Assembly: GCA_008012315.1 (NCBI GenBank)
Contig: SSEL01000032.1
Location: 124,001-188,000 of the forward strand
Source: Rhodospirillaceae bacterium
GTDB taxonomy: Bacteria > Pseudomonadota > Alphaproteobacteria > Dongiales > Dongiaceae
Length of the DNA stretch: 64,000 nucleotides
Direction: 5' to 3'
The notes beneath the pieces were generated by a model. It was not told the DNA's origin. It worked only from the letters and a program-made list of their open reading frames with translations, and did no database searches. The stretch's first letter is position 1; each line of letters begins with the position of its first letter. Below are positions 49,103 through 57,059 of this stretch, in pieces. The translations under genes were made by a program, and so were the position numbers.

Positions 49103-50266
49103 TTAGCTCCCGCCGAAAACCAGATATTGCAGCTTGGCGAACATGCGGCCCGGCAGGCTTTGACGCGGGACATCGGCGCCGGCGACCAGCGGTGCTTGGA
49201 AATCCGGCTGGCCGGGAACGCTGATCACCAAATTGCCGATCTGTGTACCGGCAGCCACCGGCGCTTCGACTGGACCGTTGAAGACCGCTTTCGCCGCCAC
49301 TTTCTGGCGTGCCGACCGGGGCAAGGTCGCGATCAGGTCCTTATCGACGGTGAGCGGCACGGTCTTGGCATCGCCCATCCAGACGGGAGCTTCGGCAAGA
49401 ACGGCGCCCTTGCTGGCAATGGTGTAATTTGCGGTCTCGCGGAAGGCCCAGTCGATCAGCGCGCCGCCGCTATCGGCACGATTCTGCATGCTGGTCGTCC
49501 CCTGCATCACGGCGATGATGCGGCGATTATCGCGCACGGCGGAGGCGACCAGGCCAAAGCCGGCTTCCTCGGTGTGGCCGGTCTTCAGACCGTCGACGCC
49601 GCTACCCTGACGGTAGAGCAAGGGGTTGCGGTTGCCCTGCTTGATGCCGTGCCAGGTGAATTCCTTCTCCGAGAAGTAATGGTAATATTGGGGGAAATCG
49701 TTGATCAGGCGCTTTGCCAGGATAGCGAGGTCACGCGCGGTCATATACTGCTCGGGATCGGGCAAGCCCGACGCATCGACGAAATGACTGCCGGTCAGGC
49801 CGATTTCCTTGGCCTTGGTCGTCATCCGTTCGGCAAAAGCCTCTTCCGTGCCGGCAAGCCCTTCCGCCACCACCACGCAAGCATCATTGCCCGACTGGAT
49901 GATGATGCCGCGAATCAGATCCTCGACCGAGATATTCGAATCAAGCTCCACGAACATCTTCGAGCCTTGGGTCGACCAGGCTTTCTTGCTGACATGGAAC
50001 GTGTCGGTCAGCTTCACATCACCCCGCTTCAAGGCATCGAACAGCAGGTAAATGGTCATCAGCTTGCTCATCGATGCCGGCGGCAGGCGCTCGTCACCTT
50101 TCTTATCCAGGAGGACCGCGCCGGTCTGGTAATCGAGGATATAGGCCCGTTGGGCATCCGTTTCGATCGGCTCTGCCACCGCCATGCTGAGCGGGATCGC
50201 CCCCATCAGCAAGCCAACCATCAGAAGTGCGACGGGTCGCGCTGCATGTCGAGCGGAGAGAATCAT
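49103..50266 (-). CDS. dacC: D-alanyl-D-alanine carboxypeptidase (penicillin-binding protein 5/6 family)
   Basis: Low-molecular-weight penicillin-binding protein that trims the terminal D-Ala from peptidoglycan stem peptides. 387 residues with a signal peptide (basic start MILSARHAARP, hydrophobic core, Ala-rich cleavage area before EPIETDAQRAY). The S11 active-site motifs are complete: LPPASMSKLMTIYL (SxxK), QSGNDACVV (SxN) and DGLKTGHTEEAGF (KTG). The C-terminus LPGRMFAKLQYLVFGGS forms the amphipathic membrane anchor. ATG 50266 has AGGTGG upstream. rlpA precedes it in the same run. Confidence 0.94.
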   Translation of the reverse strand: MILSARHAARPVALLMVGLLMGAIPLSMAVAEPIETDAQRAYILDYQTGAVLLDKKGDERLPPASMSKLMTIYLLFDALKRGDVKLTDTFHVSKKAWSTQGSKMFVELDSNISVEDLIRGIIIQSGNDACVVVAEGLAGTEEAFAERMTTKAKEIGLTGSHFVDASGLPDPEQYMTARDLAILAKRLINDFPQYYHYFSEKEFTWHGIKQGNRNPLLYRQGSGVDGLKTGHTEEAGFGLVASAVRDNRRIIAVMQGTTSMQNRADSGGALIDWAFRETANYTIASKGAVLAEAPVWMGDAKTVPLTVDKDLIATLPRSARQKVAAKAVFNGPVEAPVAAGTQIGNLVISVPGQPDFQAPLVAGADVPRQSLPGRMFAKLQYLVFGGS

Positions 50267-50414
50267 GGAACCACCTGAGTCGTAAGGCAAATTTCGATTA
50301 TCGTCTGTGCCGCAAGCTGCGGCAAATCAGGCCGCACGTCAAGCGGTTCGACGCGTTCCCGCAGGAAATTTCCCCATCGCATCAACGGGCTGGGCAGTGG
50401 ACTCGCCTGCCGGC

Positions 50415-51347
50415 TTAGTCGACGACGATCCTGGCTTCCGTTTGGCCCGACTGGATGACCTGCTGCAATACCTGATCCGCTTGGCTCACATTGGCGAGCG
50501 GGCCGAGGCGGACGCGGTAAAAGAGCTGGTTATTGACATAGATCGGCGTCGTCCGCACCTGCCCGAAACGCGACAATTTCGCCGTCAGGGTCTGGGCATT
50601 GGACTGGCGGGTGAAGGCGCCGGCCTGGATGAAGATATTCGTTGCCCGGACGGGCTGCAGGGAAACCTGGCCATCGGGCTCCGGTTCGGTCGCCTGACCC
50701 AGGACGGTCTTGCCCGGCGTCGCCTGTGCCGTCGGCGCCGGGGTTGCCGGTGGCGTCGCCTGTGCCGTTGATGTCGCGCCGACCGGCGGCAAAGGCGTTG
50801 CCGTGACCGTGCCGGCGGGAGCGGCAGCCGGCTTGGGGCCGAAACCTTCGGCACCCTTGGCTGACGCCGCAGCGGCCAAGGCCTGGCTTTCCTCCGACAG
50901 GACCTGGACCCGGACCCGTGCCGTGCCCGGGCCGATGAAACCCAATAACTGGGCGCCGCGACGCGTCATGTCGATGATGCGGCCATTGGAAAACGGCCCG
51001 CGGTCATTGACCCTGACGACGATGGAGCGGCCGTTTTCCAGATTGGTGACGCGGACCATGGTGGGCAGCGGCAGGGTCTTGTGGGCCGCCGTCAGGGCGT
51101 TCTGGTCATAAATCTCGCCATTGGCGGTATATTTGCCGTGGAAACCCGGGCCGTACCAGGAGGCAATGCCGGTTTCATCGTAACTGTAATCGACCTTGGG
51201 GTAGTACCAGACGCCGGCGACCTGATAGGGGTTGCCGACCTTATAAGGCTGCGCCTGGGCCTGCGGCAATGTACGCGCTGTCGGGCTTGCCACTTTGGTT
51301 TCGCCGCAGCCAGTCAGCACAATCATGGCCAGCGCGCCCCGCCACAA
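50415..51347 (-). CDS. rlpA: Septal ring lytic transglycosylase RlpA, probable frameshift at its start
   Basis: Outer-membrane lipoprotein that cleaves naked glycan strands at division sites. 310 residues: lipobox LTGC near residue 12, DPBB (double-psi beta-barrel) domain from GIASWYGPGFHGKYTANGE to VRVNDRGPF with its catalytic Asp, a Pro/Ala linker of about 160-225, and a C-terminal SPOR domain. The frame as given opens only with TTG 51347 and lacks a basic signal start. In another frame just upstream, ATG 51375 encodes MMRMIRRFP; removing one base in the run of four at 51348-51351 joins both into a normal lipoprotein signal (MMRMIRRFPLWRGALAMIVL, then TGC). Confidence 0.88.
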   Translation of the reverse strand: MWRGALAMIVLTGCGETKVASPTARTLPQAQAQPYKVGNPYQVAGVWYYPKVDYSYDETGIASWYGPGFHGKYTANGEIYDQNALTAAHKTLPLPTMVRVTNLENGRSIVVRVNDRGPFSNGRIIDMTRRGAQLLGFIGPGTARVRVQVLSEESQALAAAASAKGAEGFGPKPAAAPAGTVTATPLPPVGATSTAQATPPATPAPTAQATPGKTVLGQATEPEPDGQVSLQPVRATNIFIQAGAFTRQSNAQTLTAKLSRFGQVRTTPIYVNNQLFYRVRLGPLANVSQADQVLQQVIQSGQTEARIVVD

Positions 51348-51481
51348 GGGGAAAACGCCGAATCATACGCATCATTTTGTATCCGAAGGGCCCCAGTTAA
51401 TCAGGATGTTGTAACGTAAACGGAGCTTCGGCGCGATGCAACAATGCCAGCCAACAGTTTGACGATGGTCACGGTTTTATT

Positions 51482-52008
51482 TCAGGGTGCGCGTCGGCTC
51501 GTCATCGGCGGTGCCAGGGATGCCGATGCCAAGCCCCCCTCCACTCCCACCACGCCACCTCCACCGCCACGAGACGTCTCGTTTGCGCCTTTGCGCCCGC
51601 CGGTGCCGGACGGCCGCGCCGGCCCCTGCATGGGGATTGCGAGATCGCCCGGTATGGGGCGAGGTCGAGCGCCTGGCGGATAAAATTGCGCAGGGAAATG
51701 ACCAACTCTCCGGTATGAATCGGACCGCCCGCGACCAGTTCGGTCACGGCACGGCTGGCAAGTCGCACCTGCTCCTCTGTGCCGAGCAGGATGACATCCG
51801 ACAAGGCCGTCTCCACGGCATCGAGGATGCGGCGCAGGCGGTCTGAGGTCGGCAGGCTATCCGAGATTGGCAAGCTATTCGAGATCGGGGGGCCGATTGG
51901 CTCGTCCTCCCCGTCTTCCGCGTCGGATTGGCTGCGTTGACGCAACTCTTTCAAATGGGTCGGATCGACGCTCAGCGTACCGGTGAACGAATAGCCGAAC
52001 TTGCCGAT
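51482..52008 (-). pseudogene. Unknown gene, apparently frameshifted
   Basis: The minus-strand frame from about 52008 to 51657 reads like protein: GKFGYSFTGTLSVDPTHL, a repeat-rich linker, then RRILDAVETALSDVILLG and ELVAGGPIHTGELVISLR up to ALDLAP. After that the frame becomes Arg/Trp-rich and unlikely. A one-base shift at the four-base run 51656-51659 continues as IPGDLAIPMQGPARPSGTGG to a stop at 51482, with a Gly-rich tail. No ATG lies at the 5' end; the best ribosome binding site (AAAGGGGGA) is 6 bases before an ATC codon at 52008. So this may be a broken gene or a sequencing error; the family is not recognised. Confidence 0.4.
51851..51886. repeat. Two tandem 18-bp units
   Basis: Two adjacent 18-base units match at 15 of 18 positions and lie in frame in the linker of the unknown gene, where they code for repeated S-x-S-L-P on the minus strand. 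A partial third unit (GAGGTC) precedes them. Confidence 0.6.
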
Positions 52009-52039
52009 CGGGGCTCCCCCTTTGCAAGTTCGGCCTATT
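51990..52039 (-). terminator. Strong stem-loop downstream of the MFS gene
   Basis: GCCGAACTTGC (51994-52004) pairs perfectly with GCAAGTTCGGC (52024-52034); AATAG and CTATT extend the stem with one bulged base, and GGGG/CCCC forms a small inner helix. It lies 93 bases after the stop of the minus-strand MFS gene. There is no clean T run, so termination is only one possibility. Confidence 0.4.
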
Positions 52040-52131
52040 GGATGAGCGCCGGATGAATGTGAGCGTGCGGGCCTGCGTTGTCGCACCGTGGCGTTGGGGG
52101 GACTGGCTTGAACCTATCGATTCTTCCTGTC

Positions 52132-53424
52132 TCAGTGATGACGTCGTGTTCCCAGCCGACCGCGAAGAGGCAGCAGACCCACGATGGTCAGCGCCGCGAA
52201 AGCGGCGCCGGCGAGGAAAGTTCCCTGCGGTCCGGTCGCATCCCAAAGCGCTCCGGCGATGACGCTGGCGGCAAGCAGGGCCAGACCGCAAATCAGATTG
52301 AACATGCCAAAAGCGGTGCCCCGCAGCTCCGCGGGCGCAGCCTCGGCAACGAGCGTTGTCAGCAGGCCCTGGGTAAAGCCCATATGCAGTCCCCAGAATA
52401 CAACGCCAATACCAACGACGAGAATGCCGGTGGCAAAGGCCAGCACCAGATCCGCCGCGACCAGCAGAGCCAACCCGACGACCAGAATGGTCACCCTATC
52501 CATGCGATCGGACAGGATGCCGATGGGATAAGCCGACAGCGAATAAACGAGACTCATAAGGACCAGCACGGTTGGCACGAGTGCCAGAGACAAGCCAATG
52601 GATTGCGCGCGAAGGATCAGAAATGCCTCGCTGAACCGGGCAAGCGTGAAGATCGCGGCAACCGCCACAATCCACCAGTAAGCGGCGTCCAAGCGGCGCA
52701 GCTCCTCGCGACGCAGCGGCATGCGAACCTTGCGGAGCTGTTTCGGTCGTTCGGGCTCCTTGACCGCGGCCAACAGAAGCGCGACGGCAAGAAAGGCCGG
52801 AATGGCGGCGACCCAGAAGACCGTCTGGAAGTGATCCATGGTCAGCCACATCAGGCCGATGGCAAGGATTGGGCCGACAAAGGCACCAATCGTATCGAGC
52901 GATTGGCGCAGGCCGAAGCTGGCGCCGCGCAGGTCGGCCGGCGCGATGTCGGCAACGAGCGCATCGCGTGGTGCGCCCCGTATTCCTTTGCCCACACGAT
53001 CGATGAAACGGGCGGCGACCAGCCAATTCAAGGATGCGGCCAGTGGAAAGATCGGCTTCGTGAAAGCGGCGAGGCCATAGCCAAGCACTGCGAGAAACTT
53101 GCGTTTGCCGAGCCAGTCGCTGAGGGCGCCGGAAAAGACCTTGGTGATCGATGCCGTCGCCTCGGCGATGCCCTCGATGATGCCGACGGCGAGCGTTGAT
53201 GTGCCCAGTACTGTTACCATGTAGACAGGCAGCAGCGCGTGGATCATCTCCGAGGAGATATCCATCAGCATTGACACGAAGCCGAGCGCCCAGATTCCCG
53301 CAGGAATGCGCTTTCGCGTTTCAGATGGCGCTGCGTTCACTTTGTTGACCGTCGGCGCGCCGACTTGGTTGCACGGCTCAACGGTTCTCGGCATGCGCGT
53401 CAAAAACCCGTTGGGCGTAGCCAT
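52132..53424 (-). CDS. MFS transporter paired with ChrB-domain protein
   Basis: A 430-residue major facilitator with about twelve membrane helices. After a 38-residue hydrophilic start, helix 1 begins at GIWALGFVSMLMDISSEMIH; the loop between helices 2 and 3 is FSGALSDWLGKRKFLAVLGY (motif A type), and RFIDRVGKGIRGAPRDALVA is characteristic of its subgroup. ATG 53424 has GGGGAG at good spacing and overlaps the upstream ChrB-domain gene by 47 bases, so the two are a unit. The substrate is unknown; chromate, another oxyanion or a drug are guesses from context. Confidence 0.85.
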   Translation of the reverse strand: MATPNGFLTRMPRTVEPCNQVGAPTVNKVNAAPSETRKRIPAGIWALGFVSMLMDISSEMIHALLPVYMVTVLGTSTLAVGIIEGIAEATASITKVFSGALSDWLGKRKFLAVLGYGLAAFTKPIFPLAASLNWLVAARFIDRVGKGIRGAPRDALVADIAPADLRGASFGLRQSLDTIGAFVGPILAIGLMWLTMDHFQTVFWVAAIPAFLAVALLLAAVKEPERPKQLRKVRMPLRREELRRLDAAYWWIVAVAAIFTLARFSEAFLILRAQSIGLSLALVPTVLVLMSLVYSLSAYPIGILSDRMDRVTILVVGLALLVAADLVLAFATGILVVGIGVVFWGLHMGFTQGLLTTLVAEAAPAELRGTAFGMFNLICGLALLAASVIAGALWDATGPQGTFLAGAAFAALTIVGLLPLRGRLGTRRHH

Positions 53425-53929
53425 CGAGAAGCTCCCCGCAGGCCCGGAGGCGCGCGGTGGCTTCCTCAGCGAGCGGCGCGCCGTAGAAATCGAGCTTTTT
53501 GATCTTTTCCAGCCAACCCTGGAGCTTTCTCAAGTCAGTGTCTTCCTCTTCGAGTTCGGCATAGGTGAATTTGTTGATCGCGATTTCCTTGGCGATTTCT
53601 TTCTCGAAATCCGCGCATCGGCCAATGAATTCCTTGTACTGCTCGTTACGGTCGGCCTTGAAGCGCGCGATGACTTTGTCATCCTGGGCTCGATCGAGCG
53701 CGACCGTTTCCAGAATCACTGCTTCGCCGCCCATTTCGGCAATGTCATTTTCGATCATCTTCAGCCGACGGACATGATCGTCGGTCTTTGGCACAAGGCA
53801 AACACCGTTCTGCAGATAGACGGCGCCTAAGCCTTTCACCCGCCGCCAGAGCGCCACACGCTTGGTCGCGGGTTCGGGTGGGACCTTATAGGTAAGTAAG
53901 AGCCATGATGAAGCAACCATGTCACTCAT
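53378..53929 (-). CDS. ChrB-domain (chromate resistance-associated) protein
   Basis: About 183 residues. The start SSWLLLTYKVPPEPATKRVA and LWRRVKGLGAVYLQNGVCLV are close to the N-terminal domain of ChrB, the regulator-like protein of chromate resistance operons. The C-terminal ChrB domain (often with the rest of about 300 residues) is missing, so this is a short single-domain form. Its partner here is an MFS transporter, not the chromate pump ChrA. ATG 53929 is chosen over the TTG at 53956; a further ATG is at 53920. It may be autoregulatory, as inferred from ChrB. Confidence 0.8.
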   Translation of the reverse strand: MSDMVASSWLLLTYKVPPEPATKRVALWRRVKGLGAVYLQNGVCLVPKTDDHVRRLKMIENDIAEMGGEAVILETVALDRAQDDKVIARFKADRNEQYKEFIGRCADFEKEIAKEIAINKFTYAELEEEDTDLRKLQGWLEKIKKLDFYGAPLAEEATARLRACGELLDGYAQRVFDAHAENR

Positions 53930-53949
53930 TTTAATGTTACGATCGTTAT

Positions 53950-53968
53950 AAATCAAACGTAATGATTT
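53950..53968. promoter_or_regulatory. Inverted repeat upstream of the ChrB-domain gene, possible operator
   Basis: AAATCA and TGATTT flank a 7-base spacer just upstream of the ChrB-domain gene; the palindrome ACGATCGT lies between it and the start codon. Minus-strand TTGATT could serve as a -35 box within it. Confidence 0.35.
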
Positions 53969-54146
53969 AGATTGATCCGACGTGAAAAGCCGTCGCGCAA
54001 CATGGCTTTCCCCGGCGGGCGGAACAAACGTTAGAAGGAGTACCAGTGTGACGGAGCGCGGCAGGAAAGCGCTTGTATTGGTAACAAATTGAAAAATAAC
54101 GCTCTTTTGAGGCGCTACCGCTGGTCACCGGCACTGTAAGGGCAAA

Positions 54147-54236
54147 TGGCGGATGGGGTGAGATTCGAACTCACGGAGAGCTTGCACCCTCGGCGGTTTT
54201 CAAGACCGCTGCCTTAAACCACTCGGCCACCCATCC
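54147..54236 (-). tRNA. tRNA-Ser (anticodon TGA)
   Basis: A 90-base class II tRNA on the minus strand with an encoded CCA end. The acceptor stem GGATGGG/CCCATCC is perfect, with discriminator G. The anticodon stem GCGGT/ACCGC holds the loop CTTGAAA, giving anticodon TGA, which reads UCA and related Ser codons. The long variable arm expected for serine and the TTCGAAT T-loop are present. It stands alone, without other tRNA genes nearby. Confidence 0.95.
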
Positions 54237-54435
54237 GGAATGTCGGTGGCAATTACGCGCCGACCGATACGGGGGCTCTGATTAGCCGCTGAGCCGCCGA
54301 TGGTCAATGCATGGCTTCAGTGAAATCGCCTCGCCCGCTCTTCGCCTGCGCCCTCGCCGATAGTCTGCACAGGCTCGCCGACCTGATTTATCCTGTTTGC
54401 ATCGCGCCAGCGGATCTTGCGGTCGGAGGGTTGTT

Positions 54436-55038
54436 TTGGCGGCAACCGGCATGATCATTTGGTTTGGCTCTTTTGTGGTGCTGGTCGGGATCGCTTTGTT
54501 TGTCATCGATCAGTATGGCAAGACGTCTGAACCGCATCGCATTTTCTCGAGGATGACGATCTCGGCTTCGCCGATCATCATCCTTCTGGCCGGATGCGCG
54601 TTGCTTGCCTATGGCGTCGGCCAGCAATCGTTCCTCAGCGTTCCGCCGCCCGTCAAGCGGCCGATACCCATCTCGTTCGAGGATGCGCGCCGGGCGGCGG
54701 GCGATAGGATGCTGACGGGGAGCATTTTCTTCAGCTTCGGTGGCGCTCATCTTGTCGAAGGAGAGACCCGCCTGCTCGACAATGCCGCCATGGTCATGAA
54801 GCATCACCCGACCGCCCTCATGACGGTGCGATCGCGGCTCTATTTGGGAGGCGCGGAAGAAGATCTGATCAGCATGATCGACGAAAGAGCCGCCGCCATC
54901 AGAAGCCATATGAGGGCAGCCGGTATCGCATCGGATCGGCTACTCTATGATGAAGCGGGTACCGTTACGGAACGCCTGACGCCGGACGATTACCGCCGCG
55001 CCTATTCTGCCATCGATTTCATCGTCTGGTGGGATTGA
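54436..55038 (+). CDS. Membrane protein with degenerate OmpA-like C-terminal domain
   Basis: About 200 residues. Two hydrophobic helices lie near residues 6-25 (IIWFGSFVVLVGIALFVI) and 42-65 (ISASPIIILLAGCALLAYGV). The rest has the rhythm of an OmpA-like domain: GSIFFSFGGAHLVEGETRLL, NAAMVMKHHPTALMTVRSR, ERAAAIRSHMRAAGIASDRL and SAIDFIVWW. The Asp that binds peptidoglycan in true OmpA domains is not seen, so binding is doubtful. TTG 54436 has the strong site GGAGGG; ATG 54451 is the alternative start. A small membrane peptide gene follows 10 bases later. Function unknown. Confidence 0.65.
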   Translation: MAATGMIIWFGSFVVLVGIALFVIDQYGKTSEPHRIFSRMTISASPIIILLAGCALLAYGVGQQSFLSVPPPVKRPIPISFEDARRAAGDRMLTGSIFFSFGGAHLVEGETRLLDNAAMVMKHHPTALMTVRSRLYLGGAEEDLISMIDERAAAIRSHMRAAGIASDRLLYDEAGTVTERLTPDDYRRAYSAIDFIVWWD

Positions 55039-55048
55039 TCGGCAGCGC

Positions 55049-55228
55049 TTGTCCCGGGTGGCGATCGGCGGCGTCGGGACGCTGCTGGTCGTCATTGCCT
55101 GGATGTGCCTTTTCCCCGATCTGTTCCGGCGCGATACCCTGCTCCACGAAGCGCCGCACGCCGCCTCTGCCACGGCGGATGTCACGGTGAAGGAAGGGAG
55201 CCGCAGCGTTCCGACTGCGGCTCCCTGA
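55049..55228 (+). CDS. Small single-helix membrane protein
   Basis: A 59-residue frame from TTG 55049 (GTG 55058 also possible) with one clear hydrophobic helix, VAIGGVGTLLVVIAWMCLF, flanked by basic residues and followed by a short polar tail (RRDTLLHEAPHAASATADVT). No ribosome binding site is evident, so translation may depend on coupling to the OmpA-like gene that ends 10 bases upstream. The last 30 bases overlap a perfect hairpin. Not recognised; the helix profile and spacing support a real product, but weakly. Confidence 0.4.
   Translation: MSRVAIGGVGTLLVVIAWMCLFPDLFRRDTLLHEAPHAASATADVTVKEGSRSVPTAAP
55196..55225. terminator. Hairpin between the small membrane ORF and the permease
   Basis: A perfect 11-bp stem GGGAGCCGCAG / CTGCGGCTCCC with an 8-base loop lies between two converging genes. 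On the minus strand it is followed by TTCCTTC, a weak U tract, so it may end the permease message. Confidence 0.5.
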
Positions 55229-55237
55229 CAAGCCTGC

Positions 55238-56788
55238 CTATTCGGTTGCAGGTGGTGTGGCCGGTGCTGCCGGCTGCGTCGATGGCGGCGGCGGCACGGT
55301 AACGGGCGGTACCTGCTCGCCTTGCTCGACATTCGGCTTGATCGCCCGTTCATGCAGCAGATCCGCAGATTTCCGGCCGACCGAAACCCAATACATCGCG
55401 ATCAAGGCGATGATCGTGATCGCCAGGGAAACGTGGCGGATCCAATGCGGCGTCCGCCCGCCCGGATGCTGGCCGGTCTCCTCGATATGGCGCTGGCGGC
55501 TGATCGCGGCCGAATAGAAGACGATCGTGGTGATCACGAAAATCAGTGACCAGCGGGTCTGTGCACCATCGGAACCGATCATGGCCCACAGGCTGTAAAC
55601 CGCGGCTATGACGCCGATTACCGTATAGAGGACATACTGATTGTGCTCCATCTGCTTGTAGCCGATGACCTTCATCGAAATCGATGAATAGATATACGGC
55701 AGCAGGGTCATGATGACGGCGATGGAAGCAATCTTGCCGAATTGCTCGCTGGCGGTCGGCGACATGGTGGCGAGCACCTGCACCGTCATGATGCCGGCAA
55801 CGATCATCAACCCGGCTGCAGGCACGCCGCGCGAATTCACCCGGGCGAAGATGGCGCCGAACAGACCGTCATCGGCGGCCGCCTTGGCAGTCTGGCCGAC
55901 CAGCAGGGTCCAGCCTGCCAGCGAGCCGAGGCAACCGATCGCGGCGCAGATCGCTACGATATTCGCGGCAACATCGCCTAAAGCGATGCGGGCGGCATCG
56001 GCGAAAGGCGCATTGGAGACAATCAGTTCCTTATTGGGAATCATGCCCATAATGACCGAGGAACTGAGGATGTAGCAGACACCTGCCAGCAGCACGCCGA
56101 CCACGGTGGCGATGGGCACATTGCGCGACGGATTGCGGACGACCGCTGCCGAGACGGAGGCGCTCTCCACGCCGATGAAGGCCCAGAGCGTATAGTTCAA
56201 GGTGGAATTGACGGCGTCGAAACTGCTCTTGCCCGAGACGTTCCAGGCATCGCCGAATGTCTGCGCGTTGAACCAGAACCAGCCGAAGATCGCCATGCCG
56301 ATGATCGGGACGAGGGCAAAGCTGGTCGTCAGCGACTGGATCTTGCCGACGATATTCGGTCCCAGGATATTGGCATAGGTGAAGAACCAGATGACGACGA
56401 TCTGCGCCAAGGCGAAGACCAGCACGTCATTGAGCATCGGGAAGAAGTGCCGGAGATAAGCGAGACCAGCGACGGCCAGGCCGACATTGCCGACAACATT
56501 GGCGAGCCAGTAGACCAGATTGGTCTGGTAGCCCATGTAATTGCCGAAGGCCTTCCGGGTATAGGCATAGGGGCCGCCGGCTGCCGGGTCGATCGCTGCC
56601 AGCTTGGCGAAAACCAGGGCCAGCGCCACCGACCCTACCATGGTGATGAGCCAACCGATCAACGAGATACTGCCGGCCGTCGCGAGATTGGCGGGCAGCA
56701 TGAAGACGCCTGACCCCATCATATTGCCGGCGACCATCAATGTCGCCGCCGTCAGACCGATTTTATTGTCGGAATTTTCAGTCGCCAT
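55238..56788 (-). CDS. Amino acid permease, APC superfamily (basic amino acid antiporter type)
   Basis: A 516-residue membrane transporter with about twelve helices. The first helix region GLTAATLMVAGNMMGSGVFM holds the G-S-G motif of the APC fold that binds the substrate carboxylate and amino groups. PAAGGPYAYTRKAFGNYMGY and LNYTLWAFIGVESASVSAAV are family-typical of the AdiC/CadB/PotE antiporters for arginine, lysine or putrescine. No decarboxylase gene is adjacent, so the substrate is open. The 60-residue C-terminal tail is Pro-rich and hydrophilic. ATG 56788 has GGGGGA 8 bases upstream. Confidence 0.88.
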   Translation of the reverse strand: MATENSDNKIGLTAATLMVAGNMMGSGVFMLPANLATAGSISLIGWLITMVGSVALALVFAKLAAIDPAAGGPYAYTRKAFGNYMGYQTNLVYWLANVVGNVGLAVAGLAYLRHFFPMLNDVLVFALAQIVVIWFFTYANILGPNIVGKIQSLTTSFALVPIIGMAIFGWFWFNAQTFGDAWNVSGKSSFDAVNSTLNYTLWAFIGVESASVSAAVVRNPSRNVPIATVVGVLLAGVCYILSSSVIMGMIPNKELIVSNAPFADAARIALGDVAANIVAICAAIGCLGSLAGWTLLVGQTAKAAADDGLFGAIFARVNSRGVPAAGLMIVAGIMTVQVLATMSPTASEQFGKIASIAVIMTLLPYIYSSISMKVIGYKQMEHNQYVLYTVIGVIAAVYSLWAMIGSDGAQTRWSLIFVITTIVFYSAAISRQRHIEETGQHPGGRTPHWIRHVSLAITIIALIAMYWVSVGRKSADLLHERAIKPNVEQGEQVPPVTVPPPPSTQPAAPATPPATE

Positions 56789-57059
56789 GATCATCTTCCC
56801 CCGAAGCCAGTGTCGAAGGCAGGCAGATGCAGCAAATAGGGACTCGTAAGATGACCGATTGTAGCAAATCAACCGCAGGCAGCTACTAAAATTTGCCGCT
56901 CCGGCTATTTGGCCCGACTATTTCGATGCCGAAAATGCGGTCATCGGGAAGACTTGCCAGCCAGTTTGAGACGGCACAATATGTCTCCAATTATATCTAT
57001 TATTATACTTTTCATGGCTGAACGCGCCGCCCCTGAAAGCGGCACCCTCATGTGGCGAT

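Noticed and set aside
53987-54435. Possible genomic island or phage attachment at tRNA-Ser
   Set aside because: No integrase, no direct repeat of the tRNA 3' end that I could see, and genes on both sides look like ordinary chromosome.
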